17,068 nucleotides of DNA from CAZVLE01 sp964627855 (GTDB lineage: Bacteria > Bacillota > Dethiobacteria > DTU022): NCBI GenBank assembly GCA_964627855.1, contig CAZVLE010000139.1, positions 1 through 17,068 of the forward strand, in the 5' to 3' direction. The notes beneath the pieces are model-generated. The model ran no database searches, was not told the origin of the DNA, and saw only the letters and a program-made list of their open reading frames with translations. Both the position numbers and the translations under genes were made by a program. This document shows positions 7,936 through 15,137 of the stretch, in pieces (position 1 is the stretch's first letter; each line of letters opens with the position of its first letter).

Positions 7936-8613
7936 CTAACTGTAGATTGAGCGAAACTGCGGCCAGAGCCGCCTGATAATCCTGTCCTGCATCGTTTTTT
8001 CGTTATACTGGTCATACTTAAGGGGAATATCCCTGAAAGGACTTTTTTCGGTTACCGATATGCCTACTGCGAGAGCAAAGCCTGTGTTTTTTGGCAGCAA
8101 GCCAAGCCTTATCGCAGCAACCCCGGCTGACCAGAATAAGCCGTAGTCAATACCTAAGTTACGGGCAAGTGAGATCATACCGTCAATGGCGTAAGCAATA
8201 TTGTTAGCCCTGAATATACATAACGGTCCGGGGTAAGCAATGCTAGTTTCAGAAGGTAGCTCTTCCGCTTCCCTGAGGTATTCACAGGTCAGCTTACCGC
8301 ACATGTTGCAGTTAATGTCCGCCGGGTCGGTCTTGCTGCGCAGGGAGGTGACCAGTAGAACGGCGTCGGCATCGCGAAGCATTTCTGCGTCGCGTTTGAA
8401 AAACTGCCAGCTCTTGTTGTCTTTAGCCATGGCTTCTACTTTTTGGCATAAATCTTCTATAGCGCATTCGTCATCGACAATATGAACGGTGCATTCTCCA
8501 ACACCACCGACTCTCGGTGCTGTTGTGGCGGAGGCCAGCAGCAGGCGGGCGGCTATTTTTACTGCTTCAAAACGGTCTGTTTCAAACTGTTTGATACTTC
8601 TTTCCATACTCAC
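7936..8613 (-). CDS. DUF2148 ferredoxin-domain protein (copy 1 of tandem pair)
   Basis: A 225-residue paralogue of the gene at 7241-7891. The probable [4Fe-4S] ligands are Cys102, Cys105 and Cys110 in NCNMCGKLTC and Cys132 in GPLCIFRA (C-x2-C-x4-C-x21-C). The N-terminal ATTAPRVGGVGE at 29-40 is a hallmark region of the family, missing from its partner. The C-terminal half has the same plan as its partner: a small-residue helix, then a beta segment ALAVGISVTEKSPFRD. Two further cysteines at 41 and 50 are not shared. The chosen start is GTG at 8613, with AGGAAG about 10 nt upstream; an ATG two codons inside (8607) is the alternative. It lies 29 nt after the SCP2 gene. The tandem pair could form a heterodimer; this is inference. 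Confidence 0.86.
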   Translation of the reverse strand: MSMERSIKQFETDRFEAVKIAARLLLASATTAPRVGGVGECTVHIVDDECAIEDLCQKVEAMAKDNKSWQFFKRDAEMLRDADAVLLVTSLRSKTDPADINCNMCGKLTCEYLREAEELPSETSIAYPGPLCIFRANNIAYAIDGMISLARNLGIDYGLFWSAGVAAIRLGLLPKNTGFALAVGISVTEKSPFRDIPLKYDQYNEKTMQDRIIRRLWPQFRSIYS

Positions 8614-8642
8614 GGGTTGTTCACTTCCTTTGCCGGAGTTTA

Positions 8643-9029
8643 TCAGGTAATGCCGTGCTTTTTGGCTATTTCAGGGTAAGCTTCATAAGCCGGTTTCAGC
8701 ATGGGGAGAAGGTTTAAAACTTTTGGCATGGGGCCCTTGGCTTTGATCAGTCCTTTTGCCAGTGCCGTCGGCAGTTTAATTTCCTGCAGCCAGAACTGGT
8801 GGCAGCTGTCACCACTTAAACTCATCTCTATGGTCGGTTTGTAATCTGCATCGCCACAGATCACTTGGCCATCGTTGGTTAGCCAGATATAGCCATCAGG
8901 TTCGTGGATATTGAACTTGATAACAATGCCAGCCTCCTGGTACTTGGGCCCGACAGTAGGATCTTCCAGCAGGGTGTTGAATAGTTCACCTAAAACCTCA
9001 TACATCTTTTCTGTGCTGGTGAAAATCAT
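8643..9029 (-). CDS. Stand-alone SCP2 sterol-carrier-domain protein
   Basis: A 128-residue protein that is essentially one SCP2 domain, a fold with a hydrophobic tunnel that binds fatty acyl-CoAs, sterols or other lipids. The family pattern is visible: an N-terminal helix, beta strands (GIVIKFNI, GYIWLTND, PTIEMSLSGD), then the typical C-terminal helix region with ALAKGLIKAKGPMPKVLNLL. There is no signal peptide, so it should be cytosolic. ATG is preceded by GGAGGA at 7 nt. It is the first gene of the minus-strand operon, next to the divergent control region. In animals this domain is fused to a thiolase (SCPx) or a hydratase/dehydrogenase (D-bifunctional protein); here it is separate but shares the operon with an SCP2-type thiolase. 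A substrate-presenting role is inferred. Confidence 0.87.
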   Translation of the reverse strand: MIFTSTEKMYEVLGELFNTLLEDPTVGPKYQEAGIVIKFNIHEPDGYIWLTNDGQVICGDADYKPTIEMSLSGDSCHQFWLQEIKLPTALAKGLIKAKGPMPKVLNLLPMLKPAYEAYPEIAKKHGIT

Positions 9030-9062
9030 CGTTTGCTCCTCCTTAAACCAAGCAGTATGATC

Positions 9063-9091
9063 TTTCTTGTAAAAATACCGAGCGGTATAAT
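9063..9091 (+). promoter_or_regulatory. Candidate sigma-A promoter for the regulator-sucCD-mcm operon
   Basis: A perfect TATAAT (9086-9091) lies 17 bp after TTTCTT (9063-9068), which is a weak -35. Transcription would start near 9098 and leave a leader of about 155 nt containing the hairpins listed below. The -10 overlaps the right arm of the palindrome at 9075-9088. A minus-strand promoter for the SCP2 operon must also lie here; TTGAAA (minus, 9097-9102) is a possible -35 but I see no convincing -10 for it. No sigma-54 -24/-12 element was found. Confidence 0.45.
9075..9088. promoter_or_regulatory. Perfect 14-bp palindrome, probable repressor operator between divergent operons
   Basis: ATACCG-AG-CGGTAT is a perfect 6+2+6 inverted repeat located 46 nt upstream of the SCP2 start codon. 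It overlaps the candidate TATAAT of the opposite operon. Its form resembles operators of TetR-family regulators, which often control fatty-acid and acyl-CoA genes, but no TetR gene is in the window. It could instead be bound by the Fis-type HTH of the divergent regulator. Confidence 0.5.
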
Positions 9092-9193
9092 AATCATTTC
9101 AACAGAAATCTCATCTTTCCTGCCCAAAATTAAAACTTTACAAATTATTTAGATTTTACATCTTTGGCATGGCCTTTAGTTCTGTTTATCGCC

Positions 9194-9220
9194 CCGGAAA
9201 AGAATAAAGATCTTTTCCGG
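9194..9220 (+). promoter_or_regulatory. Perfect 10-bp hairpin in the regulator leader
   Basis: CCGGAAAAGA (9194-9203) and TCTTTTCCGG (9211-9220) form a perfect 10-bp stem with a 7-nt loop, 34 nt upstream of the regulator's GTG. No T-run follows, so it is not an obvious intrinsic terminator on either strand. It may be a DNA operator or a leader RNA structure affecting translation or mRNA stability. Confidence 0.5.
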
Positions 9221-9233
9221 CAGGATTTCTTCT

Positions 9234-9249
9234 AATATTTACGAATATT
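9234..9249 (+). promoter_or_regulatory. Short AT-rich dyad just upstream of the regulator start
   Basis: AATATT-TACG-AATATT is a 6+4+6 inverted repeat that ends 5 nt before the GTG at 9255. Being A/T only it is weak as RNA and such dyads arise easily by chance in AT-rich DNA. It is listed because it lies next to the stronger hairpin and the start codon. Confidence 0.25.
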
Positions 9250-9254
9250 CTAAG

Positions 9255-10970
9255 GTGAAGAAAGGGGGATGTTTTGACCTCTTGATTAAAACAGGCTTGG
9301 TGGTTAAAGGACAGTGGGGTAATGAGTTATATCAACTCCTTCAGCAATGCACTGAAATTGACTTGATCGGCTTGGTTTGTCTTGATAAAGAAGGCGGCTG
9401 GTTAAATAGCAAGGAGCGAAAGAAGCTATTTATTACCTCTGATCTTGAAAAAATGATTGCCCTGCCGGAGCTGGAAACGGTTATTGATTGTAGCGGGGAT
9501 CCTTCTGTTTGTGATTATTTGAAAGAAAAGCTTGCAGATGGAGTTCAGCTTGAGGAGATTAAACCTTGCTCGCTCTTTAAGACAATGCTCAGTTCGAATG
9601 AACAGCTACTTGAGAATCGCCTGATCAAAGGAGAACTGCTGGCCATCCTCAATGCTGTCCAGGATGCAATAGAAGTTGTCGATGAAAAAGGGATCATCAA
9701 GTATGTTAACCCTGCTTTTACCAGAGTAACTGGAATAGCGGAGCGTAGGCGTCTTGGTTGCAATATATTTGAAGTTTCACCGCATGGTGCGCTGGCTCAA
9801 GCGTTGATTCAGCAAAAACCTGTTACCGGTTACCGGACCTATGTGGGCGGCTCTGATGCCGATGTTATCTCCAATGCTTCACCGATCATTGTTGATGGGG
9901 AATTAATGGGTGCAGTGGTGGTTTTCCAGCCAGTAGGGGATATCTTAAAATTGATGGACGAACTGAAACATAGCAATGCCATAATTGACAACCTTTACGC
10001 CCAGATCGATCAGATATCGGGCAGTCACTTGACCTTTGAAGCACTGACCGGTCAAAGTAAGGTTTTTACTGCTACTGTTGAAAAAGCCCGCAAGGCAGCC
10101 CGGAGTGATTCATCCGTGTTGATCAGCGGGGAAAGCGGCACTGGAAAAAGCCTTTTTGCCCGTGCCATTCATAATTACAGCAGTCGGAAGAAGAGACCTC
10201 TCATAGTGGCTGATTGCGTGGCGATCCCCGACTCTTTACAGGAAATTGAAATATTTGGTTGTGAAAAGGGCGCCATGCCGGGTATTTTACGTACCCGTCT
10301 CGGTAAAATTGAACTTGCCGAAGGGAGTACGCTCTTTTTGAAAGAAATCAACTCCCTTAATCCATTCTTGCAGAAAAAGCTCAGCAAGGTTTTAGATGAT
10401 CAATATTTTTACCGTATTGGCGGTGATAAGCCTATTTCTGTCGATGTCCGGATTATTGCTTCGGCAAGCGAAGATCTCCTAAAAGCTTCGTTACAGGGGA
10501 AATTCTCTGAAACCCTTTACAGAAAAATGAGTCTGGTTGCAATCGATTTACCGCCACTGCGCAGGCGAAGCGAGGATATTAACCTTCTGGCGGATGTGCT
10601 GATGGACAACCTGAATCGTAAACTGGGTAAAAAAGTATCTGAACTATCACCGCGGGCACTTCAGGAGTTAACCGATTATGATTGGCCTGGAAATATAAGC
10701 GAATTAAAAAGTGTTCTCGAACGGGCTATAGTTGTTGCCGAAGGGCCGCTTATTGAACACCATCACTTATCACTTTTTAATGGCAAGCCGGGCAGCAGGG
10801 CTGTCCCGGTTTTTGACGAGATTATACCCCTCGATAAAATGGAGGAAATCATGCTAAAGCTGGCTCTGACAAGGTACGGCGAGACTCTTGAAGGTAAAAA
10901 AAAGGCTGCCCGGGCCTTGAATATATCTCTGGCTACTCTATATAATAAGTTAAAAAAGTACAGCGTTTAA
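9255..10970 (+). CDS. PAS / AAA+ / Fis-HTH transcriptional regulator with degenerate sigma-54 activator motifs
   Basis: A 571-residue bacterial enhancer-binding-protein-like regulator. Residues 1-100 look like a small Rossmann-type sensor (IDLIGLVCLDKEG, then TVIDCSGDP). A PAS domain spans about 125-230 (VQDAIEVVDEKGIIKYVNPAF). The AAA+ domain spans about 260-495 and a Fis-type HTH is at 530-571. Walker A is intact (GESGTGKS, 292-299). However, the sigma-54 contact loop GAFTGA reads GAMPGI (339-344), Walker B LFLDE reads LFLKE (Lys363), the sensor I Asn is Ser405, and the Arg of NVREL is Ser482. It is probably not a normal sigma-54 ATPase activator. The start is uncertain: GTG 9255 has little Shine-Dalgarno, while TTG 9282 lies 13 nt after AAAGGGGG. 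It is 25 nt before sucC, so likely autoregulated with the operon. PAS regulators head the mmc propionate cluster of Pelotomaculum, as I recall. Confidence 0.9.
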   Translation: MKKGGCFDLLIKTGLVVKGQWGNELYQLLQQCTEIDLIGLVCLDKEGGWLNSKERKKLFITSDLEKMIALPELETVIDCSGDPSVCDYLKEKLADGVQLEEIKPCSLFKTMLSSNEQLLENRLIKGELLAILNAVQDAIEVVDEKGIIKYVNPAFTRVTGIAERRRLGCNIFEVSPHGALAQALIQQKPVTGYRTYVGGSDADVISNASPIIVDGELMGAVVVFQPVGDILKLMDELKHSNAIIDNLYAQIDQISGSHLTFEALTGQSKVFTATVEKARKAARSDSSVLISGESGTGKSLFARAIHNYSSRKKRPLIVADCVAIPDSLQEIEIFGCEKGAMPGILRTRLGKIELAEGSTLFLKEINSLNPFLQKKLSKVLDDQYFYRIGGDKPISVDVRIIASASEDLLKASLQGKFSETLYRKMSLVAIDLPPLRRRSEDINLLADVLMDNLNRKLGKKVSELSPRALQELTDYDWPGNISELKSVLERAIVVAEGPLIEHHHLSLFNGKPGSRAVPVFDEIIPLDKMEEIMLKLALTRYGETLEGKKKAARALNISLATLYNKLKKYSV

Positions 10971-10995
10971 ATAACAGTGAATGGAGGACTGGGTT

Positions 10996-12108
10996 TTGAA
11001 ACTTTACGAATACCTGGGAAAGAAGCTTTTTTACCGTTATGATATTCCGGTTCCGCGAAGCAAGCTGGTCGAAAATGCGCAAGAAGCAGCTGCAGCCGTA
11101 ACTGAGCTTGGTGATGTTGTTATCAAATCACAGGTTCTATCAGGGAAAAGAGGTAAAGCCGGCGGCATCGCCTTTGCTTCTGAGCCGGGGCCGGCGAGAG
11201 AAGAAGCGGAAAGAATCTTAGGGATGGAATTTAACGGCCTGAAAACGGAAAAATTATTGGTTGAGCAGAAGTTACAGATTGATCAGGAACTCTATCTTGC
11301 TATAACAATTGATGCCTCTTCCCGCTGCCCTGTTGTTCTTGCTTCCCTGGATGGTGGTATGGATGTTGAGGAAGTAGCCGAAGAGAGAATGATTAAATGG
11401 CCGGTTGATATCACAATTGGTTTGCAGGATTACATGATCCGTGAAATATGTCGCCAGATGGGGATAAGCGGTGACCTGATGAAGGAGTTTATCAGCTTTT
11501 TGCCCAAGCTCTACCGGATGTTCAGGGAACTTGATTGTGAACTGGCCGAAGTGAACCCGCTTGCCCTGACACCCGATGGTCTCGTGGCTGCTGATGCTAA
11601 AGTGACGATTGACGACGATGCCCTCTATCGTCATCCCCAACTGCCAAAAATTAGCGAGAAAACTGCCCTGGAGTTAAAAGCGGAAGAACTTGATTTGGCC
11701 TACGTTGAACTTGAAGGCGATATCGCGGTCATGGCAAACGGGGCCGGTATCACAATGGCTACTCTCGATATGGTTCAGCATTACGGCGGGGCTCCGGCTA
11801 ATTTTCTTGATTTTGGCGGGGGTGCTGATGTAAAGAGAACTTCACAGGCTATCGAACTGCTGCTGGGTACATCCCCGAAGGTTTTGCTGATTAATATATT
11901 TGGCGGTATTACCCGCTGTGATGTGGTCGCAGAAGCTTTCACCGGGGTCAGGGAGAGTAAGGGCATTGATTTACCGGTATCATTTCGCCTTGTCGGTACC
12001 AATGAGGCGGAAGGAAGAGCTATTCTTGAAAAGGTCGGCATCAAGACCTTTAATACAATGGACGATGCAGTGCGCCACGCCGTTGAGCTGAGCGGGAAAG
12101 GAGCATAA
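10996..12108 (+). CDS. sucC: Succinate-CoA ligase (ADP-forming), beta subunit
   Basis: The nucleotide-binding ATP-grasp subunit of succinyl-CoA synthetase, which interconverts succinyl-CoA plus ADP and phosphate with succinate, CoA and ATP. The start chosen is TTG at 10996: GGAGG lies 8 nt upstream and the protein then begins KLYEYLGKKLF, matching the usual family N-terminus. An in-frame ATG at 10981 would place the ribosome binding site inside the gene. From TTG it has 370 residues, slightly shorter than E. coli SucC. Visible motifs are KSQVLSGKRGKAGG, the metal-binding EVNPLAL and DAKVTIDDDAL, and the C-terminal INIFGGITRCDVVAEA. It follows the regulator by 25 nt and precedes sucD by 3 nt. 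In this operon it would link succinyl-CoA made by the mutase to ATP synthesis. Confidence 0.95.
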   Translation: MKLYEYLGKKLFYRYDIPVPRSKLVENAQEAAAAVTELGDVVIKSQVLSGKRGKAGGIAFASEPGPAREEAERILGMEFNGLKTEKLLVEQKLQIDQELYLAITIDASSRCPVVLASLDGGMDVEEVAEERMIKWPVDITIGLQDYMIREICRQMGISGDLMKEFISFLPKLYRMFRELDCELAEVNPLALTPDGLVAADAKVTIDDDALYRHPQLPKISEKTALELKAEELDLAYVELEGDIAVMANGAGITMATLDMVQHYGGAPANFLDFGGGADVKRTSQAIELLLGTSPKVLLINIFGGITRCDVVAEAFTGVRESKGIDLPVSFRLVGTNEAEGRAILEKVGIKTFNTMDDAVRHAVELSGKGA

Positions 12109-12111
12109 CTG

Positions 12112-12981
12112 ATGGCTATTTATGTCGATAAGGATACACGGGTTTTAGTTCAGGGCATGACCGGTAAGCAGGGTTCATTCCACACCGGTCAGATGCTTGC
12201 TTACGGCACTAATATTGTTGGCGGGGTTTCGCCCGGAAAAGCAGGGCAATCAGTTGAAGGTATTCCAGTTTATGATACTGTTTTTGCAGCCCTGGAAAAG
12301 GAGCCGGCAGAAGCCAGCATCCTTTTTATACCAGCTCCTTTTGCCAAAGATGCTGCTTTTGAAGCACTTAACGCCGGGATAAAAATTCTGGTTTTAATTC
12401 CCGAGCATATCCCGGTTCACGATGCTATGGAGATAATGGCTTATGCCAGCCACAAAGGGGCTGTCGTGGTTGGCCCGAATACATTTGGCCTTGTTTCTTC
12501 CGGAAGCTGTAAAATTGGGATTATGCCTAACCGTTACTTCATTCCCGGACCGGTTGGAGTAGTTTCACGCAGTGGAACCCTTTGTTATGAAATTGTTGGT
12601 CACCTTACCGAAAGCGATATTGGAACAACAACTGTCGTTGGTCTCGGTGGAGACAGGGTGGTGGGGTTACACTTTATCGATGTTTTGAAACAGTTTGCCG
12701 AAGATCCGACTACAGAGGTGATTATTCTGGTCGGAGAAATTGGGGGCAGCTCCGAGGAAGAAGCGGCTTCTTACATTTCAGCTTCGATCAAAAAACCTGT
12801 AATAGCATATCTGGCCGGGCGCAGTGCTCCACCGGGTAAGAGAATGGGTCATGCAGGAGCGATAATTGAAAGGGGCAGGGGCACATTTGAGGGAAAAGTA
12901 AAGGCTCTGAACGAAGCGGGTGTTAAGGTTGCCCAAATGCCCGGCGATATACCACCGCTGGTTAAAAGTTTCCTTAAATAA
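12112..12981 (+). CDS. sucD: Succinate-CoA ligase (ADP-forming), alpha subunit
   Basis: The 289-residue CoA-binding and phosphohistidine subunit that completes SucCD. The N-terminal CoA-binding domain has GMTGKQGSFHTGQML and SPGKAG. The active-site His247 lies in RMGHAGAI, and ERGRGTFEGK follows. The loop normally written GPNCPG or GPNTPG reads GPNTFG at 121-126, a conservative-looking oddity near the CoA site. ATG is preceded by AAGGAG inside the end of sucC, which suggests translational coupling. The length matches the family. Confidence 0.95.
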   Translation: MAIYVDKDTRVLVQGMTGKQGSFHTGQMLAYGTNIVGGVSPGKAGQSVEGIPVYDTVFAALEKEPAEASILFIPAPFAKDAAFEALNAGIKILVLIPEHIPVHDAMEIMAYASHKGAVVVGPNTFGLVSSGSCKIGIMPNRYFIPGPVGVVSRSGTLCYEIVGHLTESDIGTTTVVGLGGDRVVGLHFIDVLKQFAEDPTTEVIILVGEIGGSSEEEAASYISASIKKPVIAYLAGRSAPPGKRMGHAGAIIERGRGTFEGKVKALNEAGVKVAQMPGDIPPLVKSFLK

Positions 12982-13011
12982 ATGATCCCGGAAAGGAGGA
13001 TAAAAACATAA

Positions 13012-14685
13012 TTGAATGATCGGGAAAAAAAAGAAAAACTAATCGAGGCAAAAAAGGCCTGGCAGGAAAAAGTGCAGAAAGTTGTTGAGAAACATCCGGA
13101 ACGTAAGGATTTTAAACTTGATTCAGACTTGAAAGTGGAAACTGTTTATGATCCTCTCAACATGGAGGGTTTTAGCTACGAAGATAATCTTAACTGGCCC
13201 GGCGAATATCCTTTTACACGTGGTATTCAGCCGACCATGTACCGCGGTCGACTGTGGACTATGCGCCAGTATGCCGGCTTTGGCAGCGCCGAAGAAACCA
13301 ATAAGCGTTTTCGTTATCTGCTTGAACAGGGCCAAACCGGTTTAAGTGTCGCTTTTGATCTTCCAACCCAGATTGGCTATGATTCGGACCATCCATTGGC
13401 CAGAGGTGAAGTAGGTAAAGTAGGGGTGGCCATTGATTCTTTAGCTGACATGGAAATATTGATGGATAAAATTCCTCTTGACCAGGTCAGCACATCGATG
13501 ACGATCAACTCACCGGCGGCTGTTTTACTGGCCATGTATATGGCTGTAGCCGAAAAACAGGGCGTACCGATGGAGAAAATTAACGGCACTATTCAAAATG
13601 ATATTCTCAAGGAATATGTTGCCCGTGGCACTTATATTTTTCCACCCCGTGAATCGATGCGCTTAATTGTTGATATATTTGCCTTTGCCGGTGAAAAAAT
13701 ACCAACCTGGAACACCATCAGTATTAGCGGTTATCACATCAGGGAAGCCGGTTCCACAGCCGTGCAGGAAGTAGCTTTCACCCTAAGCAATGCTATAGCT
13801 TATGTTGAAGCAGCCCTGGCAGCGGGAATGGAAGTTGATAAGTTTGCCCCACGGCTGTCGTTTTTTTTCAATGCTCATTCAAATTTTTTCGAAGAGACTG
13901 CCAAGTTCAGGGCAGCCCGCAGAATATGGGCCCGCCTGATGAAGGACCGGTTTAATGCCAAGAATCCCCGTTCGATGATGTTACGTTTTCATACCCAAAC
14001 AGCGGGCTCTACTCTTACGGCCCAACAGCCTGATGTTAACCTGATGCGGGTAGCCTTTCAGGCGTTAAGTGCTGTTCTCGGCGGCACACAGTCTTTACAC
14101 ACCAACTCACGTGATGAAGCACTGGCTTTGCCCAGCGAACACTCGGTGTTACTGGCTCTGCGAACTCAACAGGTGATTGGTCATGAGATTGGGGCGGCAG
14201 ATACGGTTGATCCCATGGGTGGCTCATACTTTATTGAAAACCTGACCGACCATATCGAAGAAGAAGCTTTGCGCTATATTGAGCGGATTGATGAGATGGG
14301 CGGAGCTGTCGAGGCAATAGAAAAAGGATTTATCCAAAAAGAAATCCAAGCCAGCGCCTATCGTTACCAGAAAGAAATAGAGTCGCAGGAGCGGGTTGTG
14401 GTCGGTGTGAACCGCTTTGCCATGAGCGGTGATCAGCCCATCGATCTTTTAAAGATGGATCCTGCAACAAGTCAGCGCCAGGTAGAACGTCTGAAAGAGG
14501 TTCGCTTAAGCCGTAATCAGGGCAGTGTTTCAGAAACCCTGCAGGAATTACGCCGGGCGGCCCAGTCTGATCAAAACCTGATGCCTTATATTTTGACCGC
14601 AGTTAAGGCTTATGCTACCCTGGGCGAAATATGTGGAGTATTAAGAGATGTTTTCGGCGAGTATCAACAGCAAATAACCTTATAG
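13012..14685 (+). CDS. mcmA1: Methylmalonyl-CoA mutase, large catalytic subunit (without B12 domain)
   Basis: A 557-residue TIM-barrel subunit of adenosylcobalamin-dependent methylmalonyl-CoA mutase, which interconverts (R)-methylmalonyl-CoA and succinyl-CoA. Residues that set specificity are visible: Tyr87 in MRQYAGF corresponds to Tyr89 of the Propionibacterium enzyme, where isobutyryl- and hydroxyisobutyryl-CoA mutases have Phe or Ile. Arg205 in EYVARGTY and His242 in SGYHIREAG correspond to its Arg207 and His244. The protein stops after the barrel; the B12-binding domain is the next gene, as in archaea and several Clostridia. The start is TTG, 12 nt after AAAGGAGG; the nearby ATG at 13016 is out of frame. 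It follows sucD by 30 nt. No MeaB/ArgK GTPase chaperone gene lies beside it. Confidence 0.95.
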   Translation: MNDREKKEKLIEAKKAWQEKVQKVVEKHPERKDFKLDSDLKVETVYDPLNMEGFSYEDNLNWPGEYPFTRGIQPTMYRGRLWTMRQYAGFGSAEETNKRFRYLLEQGQTGLSVAFDLPTQIGYDSDHPLARGEVGKVGVAIDSLADMEILMDKIPLDQVSTSMTINSPAAVLLAMYMAVAEKQGVPMEKINGTIQNDILKEYVARGTYIFPPRESMRLIVDIFAFAGEKIPTWNTISISGYHIREAGSTAVQEVAFTLSNAIAYVEAALAAGMEVDKFAPRLSFFFNAHSNFFEETAKFRAARRIWARLMKDRFNAKNPRSMMLRFHTQTAGSTLTAQQPDVNLMRVAFQALSAVLGGTQSLHTNSRDEALALPSEHSVLLALRTQQVIGHEIGAADTVDPMGGSYFIENLTDHIEEEALRYIERIDEMGGAVEAIEKGFIQKEIQASAYRYQKEIESQERVVVGVNRFAMSGDQPIDLLKMDPATSQRQVERLKEVRLSRNQGSVSETLQELRRAAQSDQNLMPYILTAVKAYATLGEICGVLRDVFGEYQQQITL

Positions 14686-14719
14686 GTTAGGGAACAAAAC
14701 TGTGAGGAGGAATTAACTG

Positions 14720-15118
14720 ATGATCGATAAACCCTTGCGAGTGCTCGTCGGTAAAGTGGGTCTCGATGGTCATGATCGCGGAGCTAAGGTTGTTGCCCAG
14801 GCCCTGCGCGATGCTGGCATGGAGGTAATTTATACCGGGTTGAGGCAAACCCCGGAACAAATTGTTGAAGCTGCCCTGCAGGAAGACGTTCAGGTCATTG
14901 GCCTGAGCATTCTATCCGGAGCTCACATGCAGCTTTTGCCTCCTGTGTTGGAAATGCTGCGCGAGCAGGACAGCAGTGATATAATTGTGGTTGTGGGTGG
15001 TATCATTCCAAAAGAAGATATTGTTTACCTCAAGGAACATGGAGTGGCTGAGGTATTTACGCCCGGCTCAACCACTGAAGATATTATTAAATTCATTAAA
15101 GAAAGAGTAAATAATTGA
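14720..15118 (+). CDS. mcmA2: Methylmalonyl-CoA mutase, small B12-binding subunit
   Basis: A 132-residue cobalamin-binding subunit that pairs with the preceding gene product. The base-off/His-on motif DxHxxG is at residues 16-21 (DGHDRG), with His18 as the lower cobalt ligand. The other two family signatures are the conserved SILSGAHM segment (68-75) and the GGIIP loop that cradles the nucleotide tail. Rossmann-like alternation of strands and helices is clear along the whole length. ATG is preceded by GAGGAGG. It lies 34 nt after the large subunit. The length matches stand-alone C-terminal mutase subunits. Confidence 0.95.
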   Translation: MIDKPLRVLVGKVGLDGHDRGAKVVAQALRDAGMEVIYTGLRQTPEQIVEAALQEDVQVIGLSILSGAHMQLLPPVLEMLREQDSSDIIVVVGGIIPKEDIVYLKEHGVAEVFTPGSTTEDIIKFIKERVNN

Positions 15119-15137
15119 CAGGACAGGAGCGTTGAAC

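Noticed and set aside
9165..9180. TGGCAT-N5-TTAGT as a sigma-54 promoter
   Set aside because: The -24 half fits, but the -12 half lacks the essential GC, and the local regulator lacks the GAFTGA loop.
11272..11640. 122-codon open frame antisense to sucC
   Set aside because: sucC is supported by motifs along its full length; the antisense frame has no start signal or family resemblance.
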